This document shows positions 39,375 to 52,850 of a stretch of DNA of 64,000 nucleotides, piece after piece; position 1 is the stretch's first letter, and every line of letters begins with the position of its first letter. Below the pieces are notes generated by a model, which worked only from the letters and a program-made list of their open reading frames with translations, was not told where the DNA came from and searched no databases. A program made the translations under genes and the position numbers. The stretch covers positions 27,141,691 to 27,205,690 of the forward strand of contig NC_035161.2 of the NCBI RefSeq assembly GCF_001659605.2, in the 5' to 3' direction. Origin of the DNA: Manihot esculenta (taxonomy: Eukaryota; Streptophyta; Magnoliopsida; Malpighiales; Euphorbiaceae).

Positions 39375-39533
39375 GGGAAATGCTAGCGTCGGATAAAACA
39401 AGCAACACATTCGGACCCGTTGATTCCCGCAAGTCCAACATGTATTAAAAGATGACATGCACATAAATCAACGGTCTAAATACGTCAATCGTGTTACCAG
39501 TGACTACGCTAGTGCTCATACGAAATTGCTAAT
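39375..39533. mobile_element. Putative MITE with internal inverted repeats
   Basis: CCCGTTGATT and AATCAACGG form an inverted pair about 50 bp apart. Outside them CTAGCGT...AACAC words recur in opposite orientation (GCTAGCGTCGG on the left, CTACGCTAGTG on the right). This hairpin-like structure of about 160 bp suggests a small DNA element. Clean ends and a target duplication could not be fixed. Confidence 0.4.
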
Positions 39534-39610
39534 GTACTAGTCGATGCAAAAATGGTTGCTCAGAAGTCCATAAACGTAAAACTGAATAACCAGACAATGA
39601 GACTTCTCTA

Positions 39611-42600
39611 TTAGATTGAGGAGTTTGGCGATCGGGCTTTGGAAGGCAAAAGTCCTCCTTTCTTTGCCATCTCATAAAGTGCAATTGCCATTAAAACCTT
39701 AGCATCAGATGTCATGCGCCAAAGATTACCATAGGGCACCACACGAACCTTAATCAGCTCACCGTGATCACGAAGGCCCGTCTCTTTGCCTTGTAGCTGT
39801 GTGATAACACCTTTATCAACACATCCTCTGTAAAGGAACACGCTAATTTCTTCATCACATCCTCCCTAAACATGGTAAGTGTAAACAACTCATGTAAGGT
39901 GCAGATTGTATCTTTAGCAAAAACTATTACTGTTTTTAATAATTGTGAAGCATGTCGAATTTCCAAAGCATATGATTCAATAACTCCCAAGAAATTTGCA
40001 TGCATTACAGATACTTCAACTCCCTATGGATAATCTCAGATTGCAAGCACCAGCTCGTTCACAGGCTATTCTATAGCAACAATACCATAGACATGTTGAC
40101 CAACAAAAAACAACATTCATGGCAAACAAAGCACATGTTTTGACACATGTTAAACTGTTAGTTCCAATTATTATTAATATATCAAAACACTTATTCAGCC
40201 CATATTATTCTAAGATGCAAGAACCTGGTCTTTTCATCTTTTAACAAAAATGCAGTTCCCAGTTAAAACTATTTTTAAACCCATTATAGCATGATAATCA
40301 CAAATTAACAAGAATCCCAAACCCAGTAAACAGTCCCCAGTATTTTGGTGTACATTATTGGACTTATGAAAAAAATCAAAAAGGATTGTATCACAATCGG
40401 AAACATACAAGATGTAATCTACTATTTGGAACAAATACTTCCACAAATCATAACCAGAAAAAGATGAAACTTTATGCCAACATACTGGAGAAGGAATAAC
40501 TCTGCCTCCAGTGGATGAGTCCAGGAAAGCTGTGAGGTCAACCATGTCTTCCAGATTCAAATGAATACCAGTCTCCTCTTCAACCTGTCAAAGCCATCTA
40601 CTATATTAAACTTTTAGATCCACTTAATTACCCCAATCTCCTTTCTAAAAGAGTTACGCTCCCTGTACAGACAGAAACTTTCTGTTTATTTGCTGTTGTT
40701 TGGTTTGTCTTTCAGATGTTTTAAGAACAAAATTATTTGTTCACCAAACAGAACTACTTAAGAAAAGCATACCTCACGAACTGCAGTACCAACAAAGTCA
40801 CCCTTGTCATCATCCAGCATCCCAGCAGGTAATTCCAAAACAAGCCTCCCAATGGGGACCCTAACCTTAGATGTTTATGAAAAACCAGCAAAAAAAGCAA
40901 AATCTGTTAAACTTGAATCTATTTTTGTTTGCATTAGATCTTCAAGAAATTCAGGAAATAAAAATTGCAAAAGTACCTGTTCTGTAAGAACAGCATAAGT
41001 TTCACCCTCAGATTCCAAAAGAATTAGCACAGCTACAGCTGGTCCTCGTGCAAATACTATACCTGGAACCTGAGCATGATTTAGTCCTTACAGAAGGATA
41101 TGGGATCACAGCATTCATAGCTTTGCACATAGACTGCTAGCAGCATGGATAAATTTGTCTGTGGTGGAGGAAATGGCCATAATGCACTCCCTCCCTCCAA
41201 AAATGCAGAACACCTATCACAATTGAACTGAACTGTTTTTCTCAATTGATCTTAGGACTTTCTAAAGTTGGCTCTGTCATATTTGATCATATTAGGTGGA
41301 AGTTTTGTGATTTTCTTTTAAGGTGACACTATTAGTGCTCTGCCTATTTATATTCTTATTCCACATAATGTTTCTAACAGTACAAAATATATAAGTGAAA
41401 TACAAATGCGCAGGTACAATAATATGATGGTTAGTCCTGAAACAAAAATAGTCATGCATAAAACAATGGCATGGGTTACTATTCTTCAGTAATTAAAACA
41501 AATAAAGAAGAAATGCTAGTAAACAATTAATGGTTTTCTTAGTTAAAGATCTTTTCTTGTAAAACATGCAAACACAGAGTTTACAAGAACTCCATTTAAA
41601 TAAAATTTGTTGTGTATTGGAATTTTTTTTTCTTTTATAAATTATAAATTTACAATTAAGATCCCCCAAAAAAATTAAAAAATAAAATCTTTTTAGATTA
41701 AACCTGGTAAGCAGAAATATTTTTACTATTTTTTACATCTCCACGAACAAGAATGTAAAGCAAAAAGATTCGTGGATCTTATGAGGAACTGTATTCAAGA
41801 ATGAACACTACACATTCATAAGTCTAGTAATCATTAAACATTGCATATGTTGATAAGGAAAAAAAATAAAATGGACCAAAAGTAAAATAAATAAATAATT
41901 ATAATTATGTTTGCTAGACTTGATCACATATAAGTTAAAGATTCACACTCAGAAGTTATGCAGGCACACGGCCAAATACCTTATTCCCTGTTTGCTGACA
42001 AAAAATATTGCTAAGTTCAATCCCAGATAAGTTAAAATTCACACTCTGAAGTTATGCAAGGACATCACCAAATACCTTACTCCCTGTTTGCTGACAAAAA
42101 ATATCTGCTTTGAATTTTAGAAAGCCAATGCGTTGTCCAAACATATCCACTCCCTACACCAACGGCACACTATCAATTACGATATCTATAAATCCAGAGG
42201 TCAAAAATAAAAAAGGGAAACACACACTGCAGATAGCTATGGTGAGGGATAATTAAGCTATACTAAGAAAAATAAGATAGTTTAATTTTACAGCAGCACC
42301 AGCAATTATGTGAAGTAATATTGATCAAATAAAGATTATATTGGCAACAGAGGAAATTGGAAATCAAGTTCATACGTTCCCACTGCAAAACAAAGAAAAT
42401 ATTCTTGTTCCTCAACAAGAGTTCCATTCAATTCCTAGAAATAGAACTTCAACAAATCCTTCCCCTTTTTATTCCCCTAAACATGACAGTATGCTTAAGC
42501 ATGATCTCTACGGTATCGAAGATCAATGAATAAATCTGTAAACTAAAAGGCTAAAAGGGAGACCTGAACAAGTACTCGCTTTAATGAAAAACCGCCGCTA

Positions 42601-42999
42601 CCTAAAATCCCAGTTTCAGATTGCAAGTTCTTTAGCCACTGCTTAAACAATGAGGAATCAATAGCACTCCTGCAACCAACCCCAATCAAAAACAAAACCA
42701 TAAAGGTTCATAAATCTTTGTTCGAGTTTTCAATAAACATACAGTAACTTAGAATATTAAATAAAAAATGAGAAATTACATATAAAAAATACTCGCCTGA
42801 AATCGGAATCGGAGACGCCAGGGGCAGCGACGACCTGGACGGGTTGGCCGGGTTGACTCGCCAAAACGAGAGACTGAGTGAGCTGCGGCGGGGACTCTGC
42901 CGACATTTTGAGACAGAATGCTCTTCTAGTTCTGCGAGATTGATGCAGCAGAGAAAGAGATGTAGCAAGAACTGAGCATTTTGGGAGTAACAAAGACAT
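39611..42999 (-). CDS. NUDT14: Nudix hydrolase 14-like ADP-sugar diphosphatase, chloroplastic; complete, 7 exons
   Basis: Hydrolyses ADP-glucose/ADP-ribose-type ADP-sugars in the plastid. Exons: 42999-42797, 42669-42564, 42153-42076, 41069-40977, 40865-40773, 40584-40486, 39865-39611, giving 927 nt and 308 aa, close to the Arabidopsis protein. An Arg/Ser-rich transit peptide (about 1-31) precedes MSAESPPQ. The Nudix box is at residues 175-198 with REVEEETG intact; the first Glu of the textbook GX5E is not conserved (GMLDDDKG), which I believe is normal for this subfamily. Start set at the Met opening the plastid peptide; an in-frame ATG 81 bases upstream (43078-43080) would add 27 residues that look less like coding. 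Intron 1 uses a GC donor (CAG|GCGAGT), the only join that keeps the frame. All other introns are GT-AG. Confidence 0.9.
41930..42110 (-). repeat. Tandem duplication of the exon 3/intron 3 border of NUDT14
   Basis: The end of exon 3 with its donor site (TTTTGTCAGCAAACAGGG, then AAG|GTATTTGG) and the following ~45 bases are repeated about 90-100 bp downstream inside intron 3, at about 41935-42015, with a few changes. The copy keeps a GTATTTGG donor-like site. Confidence 0.75.
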
Positions 43000-43080
43000 T
43001 GACGATTCGAGAGGAGGATTCAAGTGAAAATGAGCAGCTCCAAAGTTAGTATTCAATACATGGCTTCGAACACGTGCCAC

Positions 43081-46000
43081 TCAAATTTACATACCGTCAT
43101 TATTTATATTAAGAAAATTACTTTTTAATCCTTAAAATATAGTATAATTAACGAATGTATCATGCTATGTTTATAATCAACACTTCCGTCCTTAATATTC
43201 AATTTGTTAAAAAGTCCTTTCCTTTATATTCTATTTTTTAAATAAAAATAAATTTATGAACTTATTAAAATAAAATATATTCTATTTTAATTTTTATTAT
43301 TTTTATTTAATTTAAATTTTAAATTTATTAAAATTTTTATTTATTTATAGAAATTGAGTTTGAGATTTTTATTCTTAAATTTTAATAAAATTAAATTTCA
43401 GAAAATAAAGTATTAAATTTAAAAAATAAAGAGATAAATTTATTAATTATGTAATATTTTAGAAATAAAAATATATTTTTTTTCAATAATATTTTTGAGA
43501 AAAATATTTATAAATGTGTAGAAATTAAATTTTAAAAATTAAAGTGTTTCTTGAATAATTCGACATTTTTTCTATTACTAATAATATTTTTTATGAATGA
43601 ATTTTTAATTTTGAAAGAATTAAATTTAAAAATAAAAATTTTAAATTTAAAAACATAAAGAGATAAATTTGATAATTACTCTATAAAAAAATAATTTTTT
43701 CTTTAATTTAATTCATTTATAATAAATTATACTTTAATTTCTAACTTTTTAATATAATTAATAAATCAATTTTTATATTTTTAAAATTAAATATTTAAAT
43801 TTTTATAATTTTAATTTATTAAAAATTAATTATTTTACCTATTAATAGTGAGAGTTAAAAGTTTTTATTATTTTTTAATTTAAAATATCACCTAAAATTA
43901 TAATTTTTATTAAATATTTTAATTTTTAATTATTGTTTTATAATATATTTTAATTTAATAAATAAAAATTTAATAAAAATTAAACATTTTAATCATTTAG
44001 TCATCATTACATAATATATCTTAATTTTTATAATATATCAATTAGTGATGGTTCCAGTTTTGGGATAGGTAACTGAAACTAAAATCGAAAAAGTTAATTT
44101 TTTAAATATTTTAGAATTAAAATCAGAATTATTTTGATATAGTTTTATGTATTTCGATTTTAATATCGATTCATTTTCGGTTTTAGTATTGATTTTTTTT
44201 CAATTTTAGTTTTCACAAATTTGTAATTCTTATAATAAAATTTAAATTTAAATAAAATAATTAAACACTTTTAATATAATAATAATATTATTTATATTAA
44301 ACTAACAAATTTTACATTTTAATTTCGAAATAGTATTAAATATCTATAATATTATATAATATTTTCATCTAAAATATATTAAAAATTAATAACTAAATAT
44401 AATATAATCTTTTATTATAATTTTTAAATTCTTAAAAGGTAAATGAAAAGTAAAAAAATTTAATAAAATTTAATAAATTTATAAAAATTTTTAATAAAAT
44501 TTTTAAAAATTTTATTGCAATATTTTCATAAAAAATAAATTTTTATTTTTATTTTTATATGGTACAAATATATTTATTTTTTCAAAATTTTTGATGGTAA
44601 AATTACTTAATTTCAAATAAAATTATATTAAATTAAAAATTATATAATTTAATTTAATTGTATTTTTATTTTAAATAGTCATGATTATTTTAATTTATTT
44701 TATTTTTAAATAATAATAATAACGATTGTAATTAATATATATTATTAATATGAAAACAATATGTAATATAATATGTTTAAATAAAATAAAATATAATTAA
44801 TGAATTAAATTAGTTGAATTAAATATTTATAGACTAATAACTACAATATATAATAATTATATATATATAAATACCAATAAAAATTATAAATACGCATACA
44901 TATATCAATCTATATATAATTATTTTAATAATTTATATTTTATTAATACAATTCAATATTAATATATATACATAATTTATGCAGATAATATAAATTTTAA
45001 TTAACTAATTAAATTAGTTAAATTATAAATTATAAATATTTAATAATTGATTAATAATCGAAAAGTATAATAATTTTATATTGTTATTATATATATATAT
45101 ATAATAATTATAAATGTATATATGTATGTATAATTATTTTAATAATTTATATAAAAATGTATATATGTATGTATAATTTTTTTAATAATTTATATTTTAA
45201 AAGAATAATTCTATATATATATATATATATATTATTTACATAGAATAAATTATAACTAATTAATTAAATTGATTAAATAAATATGATAATATAAGTATAA
45301 TTTTATTGAAATTATATGATATATAAAACTTTTATTAGAAGTATATATTAAAATTATAATATTACACTATAAATTATATATATATATCGATTTAAATTAG
45401 AATCGAAATTAAATAGTTAAATAAATTCGATTTTATATGATTTAATTTCTGTATTATCGATTTCAGTTGAATTTATTGTTCAGCATAATTTAAAATTCGA
45501 AAAATCATATACTGCCTAATATTAATATTATAATATTAAATGTAATTTATATTATTAAATTTAATTAATTTTAAGTACTTTTATCTTTCATTACCACTCA
45601 TTAAAATACATTGATTCTCAACAATTTAAATAGATGAAATAAAGTATATTCTGAAAAGAAATTTATCACCCACCAATCTTTAATTTAATGTTTCAAATAG
45701 ATTAAAAAATTAAAATTTTAAGCCACTGAAAATATAAAAATCAATTCATTAATTCCACTAACATTAAAAAATTAAAGTGTAATTACCCATTCATTTATTA
45801 AACAACCGTCTTTGCTTTAACTTTTATTTGAGGAGGTGTTCAATAAAGCAAGGAGAGCGGGGATAAAAATTTAATTTAATTATTTTATTTTCGTACATTT
45901 TTTTTCTAAAATGAAAAGTTATAATTTTTTTAATTTTAAAAACTATTTTTTCCTTTTTAAATTAAAAATATTCACTTTAAAAAATTGAAACCATACATAA

Positions 46001-46255
46001 TTTTTAAATGGAGTTACTTTGTATTTGGATAGGAAATTGTTAAAGCAATGAATATATATATACAAAGTTTTATAAATCATACAGAATTCTTTGGATGATA
46101 TCCATTTGAGCATAGCTGCAGAGGAAGCTTCTATACACACAAGTAAATAAACTCTAAGCAGCCTTGACTAACAGATATACCATGAGATAATCTTTTGAGT
46201 AATGAAACAGCTACCGTGTGGAAAAATTAAATTTTAATACAAAATTAAACGTCTT
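43081..46255. other. Extremely AT-rich intergenic spacer
   Basis: No supportable gene. Long stretches are almost pure A/T, with several short (AT)n runs near 45090-45240. Segments at about 44045-44215 and 45390-45500 share AATCGA / TCGATTT words in opposite orientation and could be the ends of a decayed element, but I could not establish this. Confidence 0.5.
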
Positions 46256-46329
46256 GGTGTCGTGGTGTAGTTGGTTATCACGTCAGTCTAACACACTGAA
46301 GGTCTCCGGTTCGAGTCCGGGCGACGCCA
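46256..46329 (+). tRNA. tRNA-Val (anticodon AAC)
   Basis: 74 nt fold as a complete cloverleaf. Acceptor stem GGTGTCG pairs with CGACGCC, discriminator A. The D-arm has GTAGTTGGTTATCAC, the anticodon stem is TCAGT/ACTGA with loop CTAACAC, and the T-arm is CCGGTTCGAGTCCGG. A/B-box promoters are intact. A T-rich stretch shortly after the gene would serve as the Pol III terminator. The 3' CCA is not encoded, as expected for a nuclear gene. Confidence 0.95.
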
Positions 46330-46334
46330 GTTCT

Positions 46335-46352
46335 GCTTTTTTTGCTTTTTTT
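46335..46352 (+). terminator. Poly(T) Pol III terminator after tRNA-Val
   Basis: CTTTTTTTGC and a further run of T lie 8-20 bases after the tRNA end. Confidence 0.6.
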
Positions 46353-46359
46353 TGGTACT

Positions 46360-47624
46360 AATATGGTTGAAGATCAATTTGTTAGGCAACTGCAATGAAG
46401 GTGGAAATTATGCTTATGAGCTATAAACTTTGCTTACTCGGCACACCACAGTATCAAATTTCAAACTAAGATTTGATTTTTTTTTTTTCCCTTTGAAGTC
46501 CCAACTCAACATTGACCAAGTTTTTGAGAAAAAAACAAATTTCCCAACTCTCAATCCACTACATCAATTGGATTTTGTCTACATTTCAGAAGTCATCAAA
46601 CATTTGAAACAACTACATAGCATTCAATTTATAAGGTAAAGTTAATGAAGAGAGAATGAGCTTATTTGGACTTGTACTGATCATTGCTAAAGGATTAGAA
46701 TAAAAATTTAAATTTAATTTTAATTTTAATTCTTTAATAAAAAATTTAGCTCGAATTGAACTTCATCTCAAATCAAGAAGAGGTGAATTTTATCAAAGTT
46801 AAGTTTCAAATGGTTTACCAACAACTCGATTGAGTTTCAAGCCTAAAAATAATGTAATAATTTTTCCTCTACTTGGGGTGTATGACAGAAAGGGACATTA
46901 CATGGAACTTAGTAAATACAGTTTGCTAAATAGACTTCAACACATATCCACACACCCCTTGGTCTCTTAACATGAGCTGCACCAATTCGCTTCGCTAGTT
47001 GCTAACTTGCTCCTGTTGTTCTCTCGTTTTCCCTAATAAAAAGCTTCCCTTCACATTTCCCACCACACACTCAGACGTAAACTCAACACCCAAAGTGTCA
47101 AGTGGCGAGTAGCCGTCCTGCATGATGCGAAAGTTTGCGTCACGCACTGTGGATGAGAATGGTTACACAATATACAATACATATCCAAGTGAAGCAGAAC
47201 ACAACAAAAGGCTATTTGTCTTCTGGCTATGAACAGTAGGTCCCACTCGCCTGACATCGCGTGTGTTTCTGTCAATAGCTCCATGAAGGTCTGACATGTC
47301 AGAAGACTTGCAGTCTCTCCTCACTTTGCAACTGTTGTCTTGAATAGATGCGCATGTAAGACAATTTGTACCTATGGCACTATCTGCTGCCTTCTGCGCT
47401 GCCTTGGCGTTCTAAAGCTGATTTTTATGGCTGTAAATTTAATAAATCACCCTTTCTTTTCTTCCTTGTTCTCTCGTTTAATGTTATTAAGTTTCTGAGT
47501 TCTGACTCGAGATCTATGGTTGCTGCAGCTTGCAGATAAAAAGCAAGTTCAATCTTTGATTTTTCTTTTCTCCCTCAGCGTGTTTCCTGCTTCTCTGCTC
47601 CTTTGACGAATTTTTCGTTCCCAC
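46360..47624 (+). promoter_or_regulatory. Upstream region of the GRF gene
   Basis: No supportable gene. Short ORFs on either strand (46430-46639, 47051-47284) lack recognisable features. The last 150 bases are pyrimidine-rich and probably hold the 5' leader. Confidence 0.4.
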
Positions 47625-48551
47625 ATGCGAGAAATGGAGTCCCAAACTCCACCTTCGAAGATTGCCCGTCTTGCCTCTGGTACACACACACACTCTCTCT
47701 CTCTCTCGTGTTTTCAAGTTTTCTCTTCTTCTTCTTCTTATATAAACTCTGTTTTATTTGATGTTTAGGTGTTGGACAGACAGGTTGTTTGAACATGGAG
47801 AGACATGGGTCCAGCGAGGGTTCTACTACAGGGTCACCTCCAATTGCGTTGGGACTAGCTCTTGGACTTGATGGGTCGAGTGATCACAGACCAACACCAA
47901 TCCCTGGCTGCTCAAAACCTTACGGCTTCACCATTCTCCAACTGCACGAGCTACAACTGCAATCTCTCATCTACAAGTACTTAGAATCTGGATTCCCAGT
48001 CCCCTACCATCTTCTTCTTCCTATATGGAAGAGCGTTTCTAGCTCTCTCAACAGTGTCAACGACTCAAGCTTGTACCAACTCTACCCTTCCTGTAAGTCC
48101 CCACTACTATATATGCAGTTCTTCAAGTAATTGGTTCTTAAGTTGTCATGAATAATTTGATTTTGATTCTTTTGTGGGGTGTCAACAGTCATGGGAGGTA
48201 GCTTCTCATTGCATGCAGATTACAGAAATGTGATGGAAGCGGAGCCAGGGAGATGTAGAAGAACAGATGGGAAGAAATGGAGGTGCAGCAAAGAGGCTCT
48301 CCCAGATCAGAAGTACTGTGATAGGCACATGCATAGAGGGCGTCATCGTTCAAGAAAGCTTGTGGAACCTTCTTCTTCTCAACCCATTAGTGCAACCACC
48401 AACCTCTCCATTTCACTTCCAGTAAGTAGTACTGTAACAATAATTCTCTCTCCTCTATGCCATTCAAATATTGATGATGGAGCCTTTTTTTTTTGTTTGC
48501 TCATAGATCTCGAATGATCCCTCAAATGGAGAAGTTGGGTTGAGGCCATAG
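47625..48551 (+). CDS. Short growth-regulating factor (GRF) transcription factor, 218 aa, 4 exons
   Basis: A plant transcription factor that works with GIF co-activators to promote cell proliferation in leaves and other organs. Exons 47625-47679, 47769-48092, 48189-48421 and 48507-48551 join in frame with GT-AG borders. The QLQ domain (about residues 70-106, [19 protein letters not shown]) binds GIF. The WRC domain (about 145-187) has the C-X9-C-X10-C-X2-H zinc motif and the basic [11 protein letters not shown] nuclear/DNA-binding stretch. Two in-frame ATGs at 47625 and 47634 open the ORF; the first gives 218 aa, the second 215. The C-terminus ends only ~30 residues after WRC, without the TQL/GGPL motifs of long GRFs, as in short GRF10-like members. 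Intron 1 carries an (AC)n(TC)n microsatellite. The gene has an intact miR396 site. Confidence 0.88.
48347..48367 (+). promoter_or_regulatory. miR396 target site in the GRF mRNA
   Basis: The 21 bases starting CGTTCAAGAAAGC and ending TTGTGGAA match the conserved miR396 site of GRF genes. They overlap the codons for RSRKLVE at the end of the WRC domain. Post-transcriptional repression by miR396 is therefore expected (established for the family, inferred here). Confidence 0.9.
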
Positions 48552-48699
48552 TTTCAGAACAGGAGAAACGCTGTTGCGTGTGTCAAGCACTGTCAGGTGA
48601 AGGATCGGAAGATGGAAAATTCGTGGGCTCCAGCGGTTGTTTAATTGTAGCTATTCAAACGGGACATGTTTGTTTTCATATATTGTTGAAATGTTTATG

Positions 48700-51600
48700 G
48701 TGTTTGATTAACCTTTGTTGTCTAGGCTCAACCCTTCTTTCTAGTTAATTAATTTTGGTTTTTTTTTAAGATTTTTTTTTTTCCAGTTGGGAATTTGAGA
48801 TGTGAAAACTCAAATCTGTATTTTTTAGATAAATAATATATTTTGCATAATAATTTTGCATTGATGGTAATATAATTATTCTTTCTCCCATTTATTCAAA
48901 CGAACTTGGTCAAACATTTATACTATTTCATATTAAATTTCTGAATTAAAATTATATTTATTTCAATATTTAAATTTATAACAATTATAAATATTAAGTA
49001 AAATTTAATTATATCATCGATAACTTATTAAAAGTATTTAAAAAATAATACTATTTAATTTTTATAATATAAAAAAATTTATTAATAAATCTCTTAATTT
49101 TAAAAAATATATTAAAATATTTTTAATATTTTAAAAAATTTAATAATTAATTTTAACTGTTAAATATTTTACTATTTAATTATTATAATTTTAAAAAATT
49201 TATTAATTAATTTTTAAATTTTTAAAAAATCTATTAATTAATTTTTTAAATTTTTTAAAAATTTATTAATTAGTCTTTTCATATTAAAAATATTTTAAAT
49301 ATTTTATAATATTTAATAATTAAAATTAACAGAGATCAATTAATAAAATTTTTAAAATATCAAAGTTATTTTCAAAACTATAAAATCTACTAATGAGTTC
49401 ATACCATTGAAATTAAATAGTAATTTTTTTAATATTTAAAAATAATTTAACTTACTACTAATTATACTTAAATTTTGTTAATTGGTCTTCAAATTTAAAA
49501 AAAAAAATTATTCCCATCTAATTTTATCAATAATTTATCAAAAAAAGTAAAAAGTGATTATGCACTTTGAATTTTTTTAATTGTAGGATAAAAGTATTAT
49601 AATACAAAAATTCAAAACTTTTTAATTTTTATAAATTTTAATCTAATTTTAAAGTTTTATTTTAAGTACAGTCAACCAATTAATTTCAATTTAAATTAGT
49701 TAAATTTAATATTTTATTATTTAATAAAATAAAATAAAATTTTAATTTATTTATTTTATATATATTATACTACGTAAATATAATTTATCACTACCTAATG
49801 CATTATTTATGTTGATACAATTTAATTCTAACCTAATATTTCTATTAATTATATTTTATTTCTAAGTAAAATATGTATTAACTAATAGTTGTAATTTCTC
49901 CTTTTTTAGAAAATATTTAAATATAAGTATTTTAAATAGTGTATAGGTAATCTATAACTAGCAGTAAAAAAAATATGTGATTGCTGCCATAAAATACAGA
50001 TAAAAATAGATAAAAAAAATATTAAAGATAATATTATATATATTTATTTTGATATTTTTTTATTATCATATAAATTAAAATTATTTTTATAGAATTACAG
50101 TTTACACTAAAATTCAATAAATATTTATTTTTTTAAAATATTAGTTATACAGGCTCATTCAGATTTTAAAGAAAAATGATTAATTTGAGAAAAAGTATAA
50201 CTTGTTTCCAACCTTACTATTTCTAATTGTAAAATATTATATTTATTTCATAAATAATATTTATAAATTATTAAAAAATATAATAATTATACTATCTAAA
50301 TAAATAAATATATTAATTTTTTATTATATTAAATAAAAAATATTAATTTTAAATAATTTAGATTAAAATTAATCAATATAATTAAAACAACAATTTGAAA
50401 TTGAACTATAATCAATGGATATAAAAAAGTTTTAGATTTTTTATTATGAGACTTTTAGCTAATATCAATAATATCGAATAAAATATTAATATTTATTATA
50501 TATTAATTATTATATCAATAATTTTTAATTTCAATTTTAATTATAGACTAAAATTAATACTAAAATTTTAAATTAAGCTAAAATTAAAAAAAAAATAACT
50601 AAAATTGACAAAAATCCTACGTTTCAGCCTAATTTTTATTAGTTTAAATATTAAATAGGTCATAATTTTAGTACAAATATCCTATAGATTAATTTTAATT
50701 GAAATAAAAATATAAGTATATATTTTTATAGTCAAAACAAAATTTACAAAAAGCCCAAAAAGAGAGAAGCAATACCAAAGAACATCAATAGAAGAAACCT
50801 GTTAATTAGTGGGTCCCTGGCAGTGAAAATATGAGAGGCTGCAGTGAGCCCATGTCACAAACATAATTTAACTTATACAATTGGGCCATTTGGGCCTGAA
50901 GGAGGCCCACAGATGTCACATATAAACTGGAAAATTTATAAAAAAAATATAGAAAAATTATTATTTAATTTCTTATTATGAAAAATTCATTAATTAATCT
51001 ATTATTTTTGAAAAATATATTAAAAAGCCTTTGATATTTTAAAAATTTTTTTAATTAATTTTAATTATTAAATATTTTATTATTTAATTTATATAATTTA
51101 AAAAAATTTACTGATAAAAAATATTTTATATTTCTTTTACATACTTAATGGATAAAATTAATAATAAAATTAAATAATAATTTTTAATATATTAATAATA
51201 TTTTAATATATTTTTTAAAATAAATAAATTAACCAATAAGTTTCTCATAATATTAATAATAAATTTTCTAAGAGTATAACAATATAAATGCTAAATTGTT
51301 AGGTTGGCGGTGCAATATAAATTATAAAAAAAAATAGTTGATACCGTAAAAAATAATATCATTAAAGTAATATAATAATTTAATATAATATTTATTATAA
51401 AAATTTATTTTTTTAAATTAAATTATGTAATTTATTAACTATACAAATAATATTTCAATTTCATTTTTTTTTAATTTAAATAATCTACTTTATTATCCAT
51501 AAAAATAATACTTAATTTATATTTAGGATTTTTTAAATTTAAATTATCTAATCTAGTATTATTAAATTTATATTTTTGAAATTAAATTATTTTTTTAATT

Positions 51601-52850
51601 TAAATAGTACATAAAACTAATGAATTAATAAAACATTATTCATAAAATATATAAATAAATTAAAATTAAGTGAGATAATTATTTTTTAATAATAAAAATA
51701 GTGTATAAAACTAAATTATGCAATGAGTGAATAATTCTTTTAAAAATTTATGTATTGAAGTTAAAGTTTTAAAAATAAAAAATAAATTTTTAGATTAAAA
51801 AAATTAAAGAATAGAAGGAACCAAATAAAATGAACAATTTTAAATAACATAAATGTTAAAAGCGAATAAGAATTTATTCGATAAAAAAAATTAAATAGTT
51901 TAATTTTATAAATAAAATATTTTAATTGAATAATTTTAGAATAAAAATTAATTAATAAATCTTTTAAATATATAAAAATTTAATAATAATTTTTTTAATT
52001 ATAAATAATTTTAAATAATTTAAAAAATTTTAGAGGGACCATACCCCTTAACCAACGTTGACTCCGTCTCTTAATGTTCCAAATCATTTTGTTTTAAAAA
52101 TGAAATAATAAATTTATTGAATTTAATGTAAAATTTAAATATTTTTATCAAATCACACATTAAGTGGTTTGGTGTTGAAACTTGTCACGTGACAAGTGAC
52201 CCATGAAATCGTTGATTTCGTTGAAGTATTAAGCTATTGGAAAGTTTCTAAATTGAGTGTGATTTTCTTTTGAATGTGTTTTTTGCATGCACTACAGGAC
52301 ATCATATCCTTAGTAAAATAACTAACTTGTCTATTTAATCAAATAAAAAAGATTTTTTCTTCTTATTAATAATCACTAATAAAAATAATTATAATACTCA
52401 AAATTTTAAATTCACGTGTATCTGAATAAATTTAAAAAATTTTAAATTCTATTCTTTTAATTTTCATATCAAAAAAAATATATTTAAATTCTCATAATAT
52501 ATAGTCTTTACTATTTACAGCGTTAATAATATATTGGTAATGTTTGTTTTGAATTTTATGAAACTATAAAAAATAAATAAACAATAGAAAACATATTTAT
52601 GACTAAATAGAACATTAAATTATTTTAAAATTAAAGAACACTCATTTTACAATTTTAAAAACAAAATTAGTGTGCTTTTTTTTTTTTTGAAAAAAATAGA
52701 ATACTGCCTGCGGTTCTGACAAAAAATGACGCGGTAATAAAAACACGGTAAAATCTAGTCAGACCTCAGTCAGCTCTAACATTTAAAAAAAAAAACAAAA
52801 AGTAAGCGTACCCATTACCGACACTCTGACTATAACATTGAGCTCGCTTC
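48700..52850. other. 4-kb AT-rich gene-free spacer
   Basis: Nothing coding on either strand. There are long A/T tracts and recurring AATTTATTAATTAATTTTTA-like words (about 49060-49290) and a similar set at about 50940-51240, suggesting dispersed AT-rich repeats. The 50750-50935 patch (GGGCC words) is less AT-rich. Confidence 0.55.

Noticed and set aside
43000..43080. Upstream in-frame ATG extending NUDT14 by 27 residues
   Set aside because: The added residues do not improve the transit peptide; the downstream Met begins a typical plastid signal. Kept as an alternative only.
44045..45500. Possible decayed element bounded by TCGATTT words
   Set aside because: Background is nearly pure A/T, so short inverted words are expected by chance; no target duplication.
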